64,000 bases of DNA from Protea cynaroides (Eukaryota; Streptophyta; Magnoliopsida; Proteales; Proteaceae). The stretch is taken from contig CM053269.1 in the NCBI GenBank assembly GCA_028583415.1, positions 42,645,016-42,709,015 on the forward strand, read 5' to 3'. The number at the start of each line of letters is the position of its first letter. The first letter of the stretch is position 1. Positions 36,570 to 49,006 of this stretch are shown here, piece by piece. The notes beneath the pieces were generated by a model. It saw only the letters and a list, made by a program, of their open reading frames with translations, made no database searches and was not told the DNA's origin. The position numbers and the translations under genes were made by a program.

Positions 36570-36646
36570 TTCATGGATAATGAGTTTCTGAAAAATGAAA
36601 ATTTTAATGGGTTCTGGTGAACGTGTGAGCAACTAAAATTCATCAT

Positions 36647-39600
36647 ACGTGAAGACCATCATCTATTTCTTTAATTGCAGAACAAGGGTTTGTTGGGAAT
36701 TGTTTATGAGGTTGGGCGCTTTGTGATTGTTGACCCACCTCAGCTATACTATTATATAGAATGCCATTGATTTAGCAGGCCAAACCCGCCATTTCGTGGT
36801 CCTTAATCCAACGAACAGGAAACTAACACGTTGGTGTTTATTATATGGAGATCTTGGGTAAAATAACTACCATTTAGATACAAGATCCCTTCTTTGATCT
36901 TATCTGAAGTCAAGATCAGATTATATATTGATCTTTTGACTTTGGAGTGGGCATGAAAGAAAGGAAATTATTTTTTTTTTCTTTCTTTAATTGCTAGGGT
37001 CATGCAATTATTGATGGATCAAAGGAACAAATGTTATGGATCCCAACCTCAGGTAGTGATAATCTTTCCCCCGACATAGCAATTTGTCTTGTAACAGAGT
37101 ATATAAAAAAGAGGACATGGTTTCGGGCAGCCGTGTAGCCCCTGCAGCCTCATCTGGGCCATTCAGAATGCATCTGTATGTGCACCAATGCAATCCAATG
37201 GCCCAGATGGGGCTGGAGAGGATCCAAGCCCAAACAATAACATAGATGCTTAGATTCAAGAGTGAAGCATTAACAATGTTGGGTATAAATACCATTGACC
37301 AATAGAAACGCAACACGTGGATGTCTTCTGAGCCCCCAAGCGATTGGGGGCAATATGGTAGCTTCACCAAGGAACCATCTTCAGGGGGCACATCTACCAT
37401 TATCAGCTTAAATCAAGGGTAAAATCGTCCATCAAAATTTTGCATTGTACTACGAAGGTAGATGTGGGACCCACAGCTAATTTAAGCATTAGAAATAAAT
37501 AGTCTCAAACCTCAAGGTAAAATCACAACACAATTTTGCTAATATTTTTACTGTTTCACCAAAATTTGACACCTCGGTATCTCTATCAACTTCATTTTCT
37601 ACCCTTGCTTTAAGATACTTCAGGTTGGCCTTCTCGAAAGAACCAACTTAACTATTTGTTTGTTTCTTAGAGTCCTGGCTTAAGCATCGGAGCGACCTTA
37701 AGGCTATAAGTCCGATCTCTTTGCCTTGTTTTGTCATCTGCATGTGGATTTTACATTGAAGAACCTAGACATGGATTCTAGCGGCAACTAAAAATAATCC
37801 CAGAAACTATTGAAGAGTGTGGTTAAGATTGTCCATCCATTTTTTTTTTCTTTGAGAAGCTAGCTTTTATAAGGAAGTAGCAAATGTACATACAGGACAC
37901 AAAGGAAATATCAAACATCACTCAATGGAGCAAAACTACTCATGGTTCAAGTAGCCAAAAGTGGCAGGAATCGGTTTGATCCCAAAAAAAGCCTGATTTT
38001 TTGTGGAATCGACCTGAATGAATCGGGAATTGGATCCAACCTGATCGGATTCAGTTGGAATAGAAGATCCAATTCCTAAAACCTTGACACTACTAGCAAG
38101 CTCAAGCTTCTTTTGCATATGTATCGAAGCAGTAAAGAATTATGATTTATAATCATAATTCATTAGCTTCATAGGGTGATCCAGGTCATATGAACAAGTG
38201 TGCATGCGTGCATGTGTGCGTGCAAATGCTTTTCTTTTATTGTGATCATATTCCAGTTTTAGGTGTTGGATTTGTGTGGCCAACACAGGTTTATTATGTT
38301 ATTTGGATTTGTGTGGTCTAATACAGGTTTATTATGTTATTTTTATATATTCTCTTTAGACATCTCTATCTCTATTTTGAGGTATATATATATGTGACAT
38401 GTGGCTTACATGTTTTGTGGCTTATAAATTTGTTATATGGTACCATTTTTTTTTTGTCTATTGTATTAATAGATTGGTTTTGCAGATGATTATTCAAATG
38501 AGTCACTTTCTAGTCCTCGGCTTGACTGCATCTATCATGATGTGCTATATGCTTACATAGACATTGATTGGACCATGATAGGTTTGAGGGGTGCAAGTCA
38601 AAATTGCTTAGACTATGGGAGACATGGGGAATAGTCTCTCGACGGTCAGTGCACATATGGTCTATGAAGTCCTTCATGAAAAGACCTCGTGTACGTTGAG
38701 TGGTGACCTTAGTGCCTAATGTTCATTGCCAATAACTTGACAATTATAAGAGTGTACGAATACCTATAAACTACCAATTTGAATAAATTTATCGTGTTTG
38801 ATTTTGCATCAAATTTGTTTTTATTTATTTCTAAATATAAAATATTATTTATTTTTATTTTTCTTTGCAAAACCGATGATATTTTTTGGTTTTATGAAAA
38901 AATGTAGTTCTGTATTTTTTGTCCCTATTTATTATTTAGGGACACTTGTGGTAATTGTCAAGGTATGCCAAAAAACAATCTGGATATGACATTAGGAGGC
39001 TAGCATCTCACTTAGGGTTGGACTTTATGGCTGGTTATCTCCACCCTAGAGATAAAAAACATCTCAAAGTCACACGGACAAGGGGAGAAAAAAGCTTAAA
39101 ATACCAAGATATGGTATACCTGTCCAGATGGGGTGGGCACCCTGATTGCTTGTGAGATCCTTGAACATCAAGTGGCCTCGTTTGTTATAATCACCAACAG
39201 TTCTTCAACAAAAGAGAAAAAAAATTTCATCAAAATGAAACATTATCGAACAAAAAGTAGAGTGCTTCAACAAAAGATATTTTCAAATCGTCAAAAAAGG
39301 TATGATTCTTCTTAATTTCTTAGATTAAACAAGTAACATGATATTCGTGATAAGTTTTCATCTTTGGTATGATATTAACAGTAACTTTGAGGTTCATCTA
39401 GGATGTTTTTCCAATATTAGGCCAATGGAAACAGTCTATCCGCATTGTGGGGGTAAAGTTGTGTACATTCTACCCCTTCCCAGACCCTGCAGTTGCAGAA
39501 ACCTCGTGCACTAGAATATACCTTTTTATATTCCAGTATTAAGCCACTTCGAACACTGAACTTGACCCTATATCCATTGCAGTAGAGGCAGGTTTATAGT

Positions 39601-39985
39601 TAGCCATACGATTTAAGCACAAAAGATAAGGCATATCCCCTTATCTCCAAACTGCAGACTGCACCATCTCAAGGCTGATGGGCTGTCTCAAGAGAAAGAG
39701 ATAAAGAGTGGACAGGAAAGATAAAAGAAAGGGGAACTCTTTGTTATTATTGATTTGAGAACTAATTTTGGTGTTAAACAATTTCAACTCTGGACTTTGA
39801 CACAGCTAAAAAATGTAAAAAAAATACATAAAGCCTCTCCTTATCTCTATTATATACAAATACCAGGACATCACCTAACACTAGATACAAGCAGTATTTA
39901 CCTGCACAAGACTCCTTTGGTGTGCAAAAGGAGGGAAAAAAAGGGTGGGGTGTTTCTTAACTTGCAAAAGTTACGAACTTCAGCT
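36647..39985. other. intergenic, small repeats, no gene
   Basis: No gene supported. The minus-strand frame 37008-37400 is created by a repeat with a 59-bp hairpin (about 37151-37209, catctgggccatt .. aatggcccagatg). A low-complexity T-rich patch lies near 36970. A short direct repeat (gtggccaacacaggtttattatgttattt-like, twice) is near 38275-38340. An Au SINE remnant is listed separately at 39428-39526. Confidence 0.4.
39428..39526 (+). mobile_element. Au-type SINE remnant
   Basis: The order cagtctatccgcattgtggg, ggtaaagttgtgtacattct, accccttcccagaccctgca, then cctcgtgcactag and a T-rich end follows the plant Au SINE 3' half. It has many substitutions and lies downstream of the receptor-like kinase gene. 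The 5' tRNA-like head is not seen. Confidence 0.7.
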
Positions 39986-42900
39986 TCACCCATTAGATCC
40001 CGCTGAGGACAGAATCTCAAGCTCTGCCCACCAAAGAGGAGATAGTTTTGGTATCGCTGCATCAGGTCCGAGTGCTGTAATCTCTCTTAATTGGGCAGCA
40101 ACCTCTCCCATGGTAGGTCTCTGTTTTGGGTCAAGATGTATGCAAGAAGCTATTAATGCACAAAGTTTCTCAAGCTTATCCTCTTGGAATGATTTCAGCA
40201 TCGGGTCTACCATGTCTTTGCAGGTTTGCTCTCCTCTCAAATAGATCGATGCCCACCCCACAAGTGTGCCATTTTCTGCTGAGAATGGGAGCCTACCTGT
40301 TATCATTTCCAACAGTATTACCGCAAAACTATACACATTACTCTCTGGACTGGATGATGGTGTATCCAATAACTCTGTGGCATCTGATCCCATCTTGGCT
40401 GTTGCTTCTACTTCATGCCAGAAACCAAAATCTGAGACTTTGGCTGCATAATCTTCAGACAAGTAGACAATTGATGAGTTCAGATTCTTATGAACTACAG
40501 GTGGGTTCTGTTGGTGCATGTACTCCAGGCAGTATGCCATTCCCATTGCAATCCTCAACCGTGCTCCCCAGTCCAAGTGCTCTGCTTCTTTTACTGCAGG
40601 ACACCACCACAACTTGAAGTCAGTCAAAACTATAAGGTCATCTCAATGGATTTTATTAATTGTTTTTTTTTTTTAAAAACCATGACCCAATGGCTGCTAT
40701 GCGCATGCAAGGCAACATACAAATATAGAATACAGAACCATCTCTACAGTAGTATATCAGAGTGTCATAATTATATCTTGCTTTTCCACCCAAGCCACAC
40801 AGCAATTTAGGCTATTTTAGTTTCTTCAAAGTGAAAAAAGCTACATCGACTAAAATATGTCACTTGGTAAGGAAGTGAAAGGGTTGAAACCCCCCAATAC
40901 AAGATCCAATTTTTTAAAATTTAAATATTCACATGTGTAAAGTAGATTTATAGACTAGTGTTTTGGACATTTCACTTATTAATTCCGGGGATCCAAAGGA
41001 AGATGATTGATAAGACAATTATGAAATGTGAGGCTTAATCTGCGGTCTCCAAGGGTGGATTGATCGAAAGTGAGTCCCAAACCTCCAGCAAGTGCTTCTT
41101 ATCAGAATAAAAAGGCTAGTTGGTGGCAGTCAACAGCAGGGAAAATATTGACCAAAGTACCATAAGATTTAAAATTTGAGACTAAGATATGTTACTCACT
41201 GTGTAGATGCTCAAAAAGTGTACCATTTGGAGCATACTCAAAAACCATCATCCTTGTGAAAGGTTGCTCTTCCTCACAAAATCCAAGATGGTTCAGATAA
41301 TTCTTGTGGTTCACTTTTGATAATGTGCCTACCTGAAAAATAACCAAAGGAAACAGTTAGGAACTGCCAGAGATTAAGTTCCAGTAAAATCTCTTCCGTA
41401 AGTAAAACTTACTACCTTCTTCCTGAACTGGGCTTCAAAATTTTTTGACCAATCCTTGGCAGATGCCACTGCGGTAGATACCACAGCTATTTCAACTCCA
41501 CTTGACAGTGTCCCTTTATATATTGTGCCATTTGATAAGGAACCAATTATATTACTGAAATCTTCACAAGCAGATTCTAGCTCTGATCGCCTTAGTTTTG
41601 GTACACCTGAAAGGAATACTCCCAATCAAGAATAAAGAAAACAAAAGTTGTGGATGGAGAATGAGGGATAGAAGGATAGCAGGATGCTGTGTCTTCCTGT
41701 ACTCTAAAATTGGCATTCATGCAAGAAGGTTAAGACACATGATTTCATGGATCTCTCCAAGTAGATCTCGTATACCAAAAATCTAACTAACCAGAAAATC
41801 GCAACCAACTAATCTATAATTTCCTTACACCTCCAAAATACAGTCAATAGGAAGGTTATGGTCATCCAATTTAAAATCAGTAGGTGGGAACTAATAGATG
41901 ATGGGTCCAACCCTTCTCCATGACTGCTGTGTCTAGAGATGCTGTTGGCGAATAGCCTCGTATTGTCTACCTTATGCTTAGTTGCACTCAGACTAGAAAC
42001 ACAAGAAAATGATTAAATTCAATGAGTAAGAATAATAACCTGTTACAAATGCCTGCTGCAGCTGCCCACTCAACCCTGTAGCCCAAGGTTTGACAGTAAC
42101 TACCTTACTGTTTCGACAGAGGAGAATACTGATGGCCACAACTAAAATGAAAACGAAACCCCCTATGGATGCAGCCAAAATTACAATTTTGTGATTTGAT
42201 TTGAAACTTTCAAAAGAGGATTGCATAGAAGTTATGGAAGGAGGCTGGGCAATGCTTGATGAAGGAGAATGGGCAGGGCTTGCTAAAGGGGAAGGAACTG
42301 GAGCAGAAAAGGATGGTGTCGGTGCAGGAACAAAGATGGGAGGATTTGCTGGAGTAAGGGAAAATAGATCTGGCATTGGTGCAGGTGAGGATGCAGGTGT
42401 TAAAGAGATGCTATTGGGGGATGCTGCTGGGGAAGGTGATGGAGAATGTGATGGAGTCGATAACGGGGCTGGTGAAGGCAACTTTGATGGAGATAGACTT
42501 TGTCGTCTGTGTTTATTATTGTGGGTTTGGGTGGTGGTAGGGGCATCTGGCACCTGTAGCAGCCTCCTTTCAGCTACATTTCCAGCTTTTCCAGTGCTCC
42601 TACAAGAGATAAAAGTAGCAGTCATGAATATGCAACAAAATCCTCTATTAACAAATCTAAATAATTTAATACTTAAAGGGAAAAAAAACTCCATTTTACA
42701 TAAGTTTCAGTGTGAAGGAAGAATTCATTATAACAACCTCTGAGATGCATACGACACCAAAGCAAGTGTGGTTAACTCACCTTCCAATTAAATCAACAAG
42801 GATCAAGATCTAATCCATTCAAATTATACCATATAGTGACAAGAACTATACTTACTACTCTAAGACTGCTATCCATATTTTTCCTCATGATAAAAAAACT

Positions 42901-45743
42901 GAGGCATTGGATGATCACAATTGCATGACTGTCCATTTTTATCTATTTCTAAACTGTTAATCTTTGCTTTAGAGATTATCCGGGTTATATCAATAGTCTG
43001 ATGAAAGTCTGAAACCCTAATTCTGCTTCCATATGTACCAATAGACCATAAGAGGATGGCCCTTGTTGTCCTCCCAACAAGGTTCAAAATCTCAAAACTC
43101 GAGGGTGTCTCGACCTTTGGGAAAACCAAAATTTCCAAAATCTCAACCGCAAGACATTACACGCAAAGGCTTAAAATGTGTGTTTTTCAACCTTAAAATG
43201 ACCATTTTAAGGCTTGATACTCTAGAGAAACCCTATTTTAGCATATATAAACACATTTAAACCTTAAAATTGTAAATAAACACACGTGGTGGTTGTTTGG
43301 GTTTACACCAATGGCAGTGTCAGTTTGAAGTTCAGATGTAAACCTAGGGAAATATTGGCTATTCTACATAATGTTACAATAGTAGAAAATTAAAGAAGAT
43401 CAAATGAGCCAGTAAAATTAAATTTTAGGAGAAGAATAAACATCATATCTCTTAATTTGTTAATTGTCATAATAATTAAAAACGCGAAGTAGTCAAATAA
43501 ATTATACAATAATAATTCATACATTATGTCGAGACCAGTCAAGAACTGGTTGAAAATGTAGAGAACTGGTTGAAAATGTCAAGACCAGTCGAGAACTAGT
43601 CGAGAATCTCGAGATCTCGGTCAGTCACCGAGATTTTGAGCCATGCCTCCCAATGGTTATACTAAACTAAGAAAAGGATTACTGTCCGACCAATATATAA
43701 TCTTACCATGCAGTGGATCTTTTTTGACAGTATGTTCCTTTAGCAACATCAAATAGCTGGTTCTTATCTACCTGAAATTCAGAAAGCATATTAAGCTCAT
43801 GAATTTCAGGAGAAATTCCTTCTAGAGCTTTGTTGTTGTCGAGTAAACTGCAATATAATCAGAAGGTGGAGTTAATACAAGAATAGTATGCCAGAGGAAC
43901 CTACTGGAAAATTGACAGTTAGATAGCTTTCACTAACAGGATTCCCAGGAATAGGTTGTTGCCAATGTCAAACGGAAGTGGTCCCTTGAAGTTATTAAAT
44001 CCCAAATCTAACACCTCCAGCTCCTTAAGTTTTCCAATCTCTTTAGGAATGACACCATAAAATGCATTATTGCGTAAGATGCTGCATGAAAGAATAAGAG
44101 AAGAGTTAACAGGAGAGAAAAATCATAAGAAGACAAAGTAGGGTTGCATAATTATTATGAGATTAGGTACTGGACTGTATATGCTTACATAGACTTTATG
44201 TGAATAAGATTCCCAAGTTCAGGGGCTAGTGTTCCTCCAAGACAAAGATCTTTCAAGTTCCTGCCATTGAAATAAGCATTTTTCAAAGCCTAATAAGAAA
44301 TCAAATGACCCTTCCACAAAGAACTGGGTAAATCCAATTGATAAGATTGCAGTGCATATTGCACAAGATAATATACCTAACTTTAATTTCACTTTGAATT
44401 CTGAATCACTCTTGAAGCACCAAGATAAATTTCTCATGTAATGTTGCAGCAGTTTGGCTATACTTCCTGTAAGTATATTTTACTTTATCACATAATGCAT
44501 AGTTTGCTAAACTTCCATTCCTATCAAAGATTTCTAGTTCTCTTAATAGGGAAGTCTCAGATCAATTCTGAGAAGATTGTCGTCTTATGCCATTTAGACT
44601 CAGTAGGGATGAGTTGGACTCATAGAGGTACAATAATATGAGACCCTTGGACATGTGTGTATGTATTCAATCATAGCATATGATGGCCAAAGTCCTTCAT
44701 GACTTACAATGGTAACGCTTCCTCTTATGAAGACCTTACTACTAAATGTAACAACATTGCTTGTTCAGACTTTTTGTGTTGTAACTTAGTGAACATATCA
44801 AAGTTTCTGACTTATTCATCATACTCTGGTTAACGATCGTTTCACAATCTATCTTTTTTTTTTTTCTTCTTCTTAATGGCTTTCCAGTTTCACGAAATAA
44901 ATAGTGACAAAACGAAACCATAATCATGCCACGACTTATTGAATAAGAACATCAATTTGCATTTACGAATAAGTTTGTTAAAGGACTACATCCTGCCTTT
45001 GTATATATATCATTTAGCCGTTGCTTCCCCGCTGAAAATTGTTTATCCACATATGATACCAGAGCATAAGTTCTTGAGTCTCTTATGGAACAAGTCCATC
45101 TTACAATCTAGTAACCTGAATCGGGTCTCAGTAAATGCTCTTCAAAGAATAAAGCAGTTTGGATACCTCAATCCAGAACCAATTCATTAAAAAAAAAAAA
45201 AAAAAAAAAAAAGAAGTTCCCAAATTCTTGTTCATAAAACAAATACTTAAGAGCTAAACAAGACTCAAACAAAATTTCATCTAAGAAACGAAACAAAGAT
45301 TCATAGCACCAAAGTAACTTTTGTTATTATCATATCAAAATGAAATACAGACAGCATTTCATGGATTTAGGACAAGAATAACTTACAAAATCACAACTTT
45401 TCCGTCGGAGCACTCAACTCCGAACCAGGAACAGGGATCATTGAGTTCATCATCATCGTTCCAATTCGATAAAGCACCAAAAGGATCCGTTACTACTCCC
45501 TCGCGAAGTCTCAACAGCGCCAACCCTGCATGCAATTAATCATTTAACTCCCCGAAGTAAACCCCAACCCTTCAACTTAAACCTCAAAAAATGGAAATAT
45601 AATCATTAGAGCAACAAAGCTCACATACCCTCGTCATTAAGAGACAAACATAACGCCCAATCAGGATTGAACAAGCAAATCAACAGCAACACAACCATAC
45701 GACAGCTGAACCTATCGAATCTCCACCGCTCACCCATTTCCAT
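39986..45743 (-). CDS. LRR receptor-like pseudokinase, MRH1/MALE DISCOVERER group
   Basis: Nine coding exons: 45743-45629, 45525-45387, 44260-44189, 44081-43938, 43847-43707, 42599-42040, 41606-41416, 41332-41200 and 40593-39986. All are GT-AG and frame-consistent, giving 700 aa. The start has two in-frame ATGs (45743, 45737). In order: a signal peptide (MVVLLLICLF, about residues 16-32); an LRR N-cap (DPCSWFGVECSDGKV); a few LRRs (residues 85-180); a Pro/Ser-rich juxtamembrane stretch; a TM helix about 339-364 (VILAASIGGFVFILVVAISI); and a kinase-like domain. The ATP-binding Lys of the VAIK motif is absent (VEIAVVSTAVA) and HRD is replaced by HKN, while DFG is kept, so it is probably inactive. 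The tail SPLWWAELEILSSAG is a signature of this group (At3g56050, MRH1/MDIS2, MDIS1). The group works in root-hair growth and pollen-tube guidance. Confidence 0.9.
43078..43645. mobile_element. non-autonomous hAT-like element in a receptor-kinase intron
   Basis: A 568-bp element bounded by the perfect 8-bp duplication cctcccaa (43070-43077 and 43646-43653). The terminal inverted repeats are CAAGGTTCAAAATCTC (left) and CATGGCTCAAAATCTC (right, read inward). The interior has ctcgag/ctcgac-type sub-repeats and a tandem gagaactggttgaaaatgt block near 43545-43580. It has no transposase. It lies in the intron 43706-42600 of the LRR receptor-like gene, away from both splice sites. Architecture and TIR start (CAnGG) match the element at 948-1542. 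Confidence 0.85.
44261..45386 (-). other. intron 2 of the receptor-like kinase gene
   Basis: A 1,126-bp intron with an A-run at about 45188-45212 and AT-rich DNA. Open frames at 44939-45190 and 44441-44641 are shadows. It separates the N-cap exon from the first LRR exon, which is exactly 72 bp, the usual unit for LRR exons. Confidence 0.75.
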
Positions 45744-47136
45744 TTTCGAGAATACCAACGAAAATTCCTAAGGTCATCCAATTGCAGATTGAATGGAACG
45801 GAAGAAAGCTCGCTCAATCGGTATACAAGGTTTCGGAAAACAAAAATCAAGAAGAAAGAAAAACCGAATTTTCGAGCTTCGTAGTAAACTAAGTACGTAT
45901 AAGAGAGGAAGAAGACAAAGAGAGAAAGAGATAGATAGATATCAAAAGTGTTTTGCCCTCTCTGCAAGCTTTGATAGACTAAGACAGTTTGAATTTAAAC
46001 ACGCTTTCATCCGTATTATTTTGACCAAAAGAACAGCCAGAAAAAGTCACCGAAACTCTGCAAAACAGTGTATGAAAACAGAGAAGGATCTCTCTACTAT
46101 TATATTATTCTGAGCTGAAGGAACGAAATGTCGAAGATGAACCCATGAAAGAAAGCTCTCTTACGCTTTCCAGTTTCCCGGATTCAGAATGTTGCTGATG
46201 TGTTTCAGGTGTCTTGTAGAACTTTTCGAGCCAAAACTCTGAACTTCACCTTCATACTCTGTTTCTGATCTCGATCTAATCTACCCTTAAATATAAAATG
46301 AAGGAAATGAAAGTAGTGTGTGGATGTCAGATAGAACTTCGATATTGACAGAGTCGTCTGACCCATCACCTGCATCTCTAACTCTATTAACTTTCTTCCA
46401 AATTTTCGGAAGCTTTTATGGTAATTTGTGATTTTCAGTACAATTTTCAGCTGTAAATCACATGAAACAATACATTACAGATCATGATTTTAAATTCAGG
46501 TATCCGATACAGTATCAGTTGTGTTCAAAATTGATCCAATGTATGAATTCGATTTTCATTAAAATAATATTAAATCAGACTGAGATTAGGATATCGAAGA
46601 TCAGATCAGAGATCGGTCAGATACAAATAGACCGATCCGATACCGATATCTTGAAACACATGCCAACCTCTTATTTTGTAACGTTGTTTAATGTCTAAGG
46701 CTTTAGTCCATTGAGAATGAAACTTCCATGTATTTTCTTAATAATAATTATTTAATACAATTCCATGGGGAAGATGAGCATTAAATTTCTGAGGGAGTTA
46801 ATTTACTAAACTACCCTAAAGATGCTTTTTGCTTTCATATAATTGGTTTTGAACTCAAATTCCTATGTTGTCAAATCCAGCTGAAGAAATATTTAAATAC
46901 GTCTTAGGTAGGTGAAAATGAAATCCAAACTTTGTCATGCTGACTTGTCATCCATCCACAGCAAGCTGGGCCCACGCCAACTTAATTCTTCTATACTTCC
47001 ACCCGTCGCTATCTGCTTTAGACTTCCCGTCTAATTTTGGACCCCATGAAAATGGCCCAAACAATTATGATCCATACTTGAGTTAAGGAATAAAGTTCTT
47101 ACCCAAAAAAGAAAAGAATAAAAAAAAGGGGAATAA
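45744..47136. other. receptor-kinase upstream region and intergenic DNA
   Basis: The first few hundred bases should contain the leader and promoter of the minus-strand receptor-like gene. A decayed palindromic tract at about 46495-46655 (gtatccgatacagtatc .. gatccgataccgatatc) resembles the GTATCG-type repeat of the element at 948-1542, but no ends or target duplication could be fixed. Confidence 0.4.
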
Positions 47137-47376
47137 GGATCTAAATCGTCACTGGCCAGGGTTTGGTAGGAGACTCGATTATATCTAGTCGATACTTGAC
47201 ACGTGCGATTGGATTCGAGTCATCCATCTCAGCTGATAAGGTGAAATGTAGAGAGGTGTCGACTGAGTGATCAACTTGGATGGACGACTCGGATCCAGTC
47301 GATACCCACGTGTCAAGCATCGCCTGGATGCAACCGAGTCTCCTGCCAAACCCCTAGTAGGAGACGATTTCTATAC
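47137..47376. mobile_element. foldback MITE (9-bp TSD family), copy 3
   Basis: A 240-bp element. Left end GGATCTAAATCGTCACTGG; right end read inward GTATAGAAATCGTCTCC. The flanks ggggaataa (47128-47136) and aaggaataa (47377-47385) match at 7 of 9 positions, a decayed 9-bp duplication. The arms pair through ggtttgg..aggagactcg and gatacttgacacgtg / cacgtgtcaagcatc blocks. No coding capacity. Confidence 0.7.
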
Positions 47377-48499
47377 AAGGAATAAAGACACAGGAAGGAC
47401 GAAATGACTTTTCACTCCTAGGGAAATGAAAAAAAACCCACCCCTATTTCGATACCCCATTCTTGTGAAAATGAAAAAAAAAAATCCCCCATTAGTTTAG
47501 GGTGTCAACGGTTTGGTCCAGGCCAAAACGGTGTCGGACTTTATATGGTCTACCGAAACATGTCTATTAAGAGGTTCGGGCTGGGTGTGCCACACTGTGT
47601 ACATTAATTAACGGGTTTGTCTAGTTTCAGATTGTTACTAGGTTGGTTTGGCCAATTCGGGTTGAAAACTCAGTTGGAACTCGTTAAGGCCATTTAGAAA
47701 GTTGAAGTAGTGCAGCAAGGTTTAATATTCGGTTTCAATCAGTTTGATTTAGGCCATTATCAGGTTTAGACTTAGTGACTCCTTTTTTTGGACCTGTAAG
47801 ATATGCCATACCTCAACCCAAAACATATCCAGTCACAATTCGGTCAAGGTTGGTTTACGATTAATTAGGGTCTGCTCGGTCTTAAAATTGACATTCCTAG
47901 TTCGTCACATCATATGGGATTTTTCTTTCGGCCCGATTTGTTTTGTTGTAAAATTTTTCATACAAATAAAATTTTACATGAAAATTTACCTGTGTCCCTA
48001 TTTGTTTTCATGTAAAATAACAGAAAAAGAAAATTTTCTTCTAAAATAAGATTTTGTACTATTTGTTTTAACATATAATGCAAAACTATATTGATAAAGT
48101 AGGAAATATTTAAATATAAAATATTATTTGCATGGAAAACATTATAATGAAATAAATAGAGCCTTTCATAAAAACATCATACTAAATTTGCTCATTTTCA
48201 ATTGGTATTCTTTATTTTGAAGGGCAAAATTGGCAATACAAAAAAATATTGATGTTAGTTTTCATAGTTACCATTTGTGTTAATATAGTCTAAATCTTTT
48301 TTTGGTAAAATAATATAGTCTAAATCATTAATTAATTACTCTTTTCATTAAATCCAATTCTTAAGAGTTAGTGAGTAAATCCAAGTTGTGAATTAAATGA
48401 CCACCGCTATTCGAAGGATCGATTAAGGATACCAATCATATGATACATTGGGCGCATTTATATTATATTAAACAATAATTATAGAGAGTTTGGGTGAGA

Positions 48500-48569
48500 G
48501 TGGGTAGTCTGTTCCTTCTCAGGTCTTATAATAACGAGAGCCTCATGCATAGCTGTATTTTTTTTATGT
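48500..48569 (+). mobile_element. Au-type SINE remnant, very decayed
   Basis: The words gtgggtagtctgttccttct, caggtcttataataacgaga, gcctcatgcatagctg and a following T-run follow the Au SINE 3' end (ccagaccctgcaataacgggagcctcgtgcactgg) with many changes. It is supported mainly by the two better copies elsewhere in the window. Confidence 0.4.
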
Positions 48570-48975
48570 GAGGGTGGGTACGTAATCTGGTTTCTGGGTT
48601 TTTTTTTTGTATTTAAAAATTTATGAACGTTCTACCTTAGTTTATATATGAAATACCAAATTACATTGTCTAGTTGATTCAACCCCATCCTTCTTTATTA
48701 GGAAAAAAAAAGTTCGGCTTACAATGACGAGGCACTATAATGGAGGGTTTAATGACATAATTTCGATCCCCCCCCCATTCGTTTATTCCCTCATGGTTAT
48801 GATGGCCCCACAACATTCGTTGGTTCACTCTCTAGTAGTCTTGCTTGCAAATGCAAAGCATTGCCGTCCTCCCTCTCGTTCATTCCCTCATGAAGACGGT
48901 CTCACGATGCTCGTTGGCTCACCTTCATGCGGTCTCACCTAGAAATGCAAAGCCCTCCCCCCCCCCTCCCCCCCT

Positions 48976-49006
<31 letters not shown>

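Noticed and set aside
36482..36646. 55-residue N-terminal extension of the Ole e 1-domain protein
   Set aside because: The TATA box at about 36559-36569 lies inside it, and the downstream Met begins a proper signal peptide.
37008..37400. 130-codon minus-strand frame
   Set aside because: Overlaps a hairpin-containing repeat; no domain, no family resemblance.
42201..42743. 180-codon plus-strand Gly-rich frame
   Set aside because: Antisense of the Pro/Ser-rich exon of the receptor-like kinase gene.
47497..47901. Complete hAT MITE with defined ends
   Set aside because: The inverted ends are weak and no 8-bp duplication could be matched, so it is only mentioned as a possible remnant.
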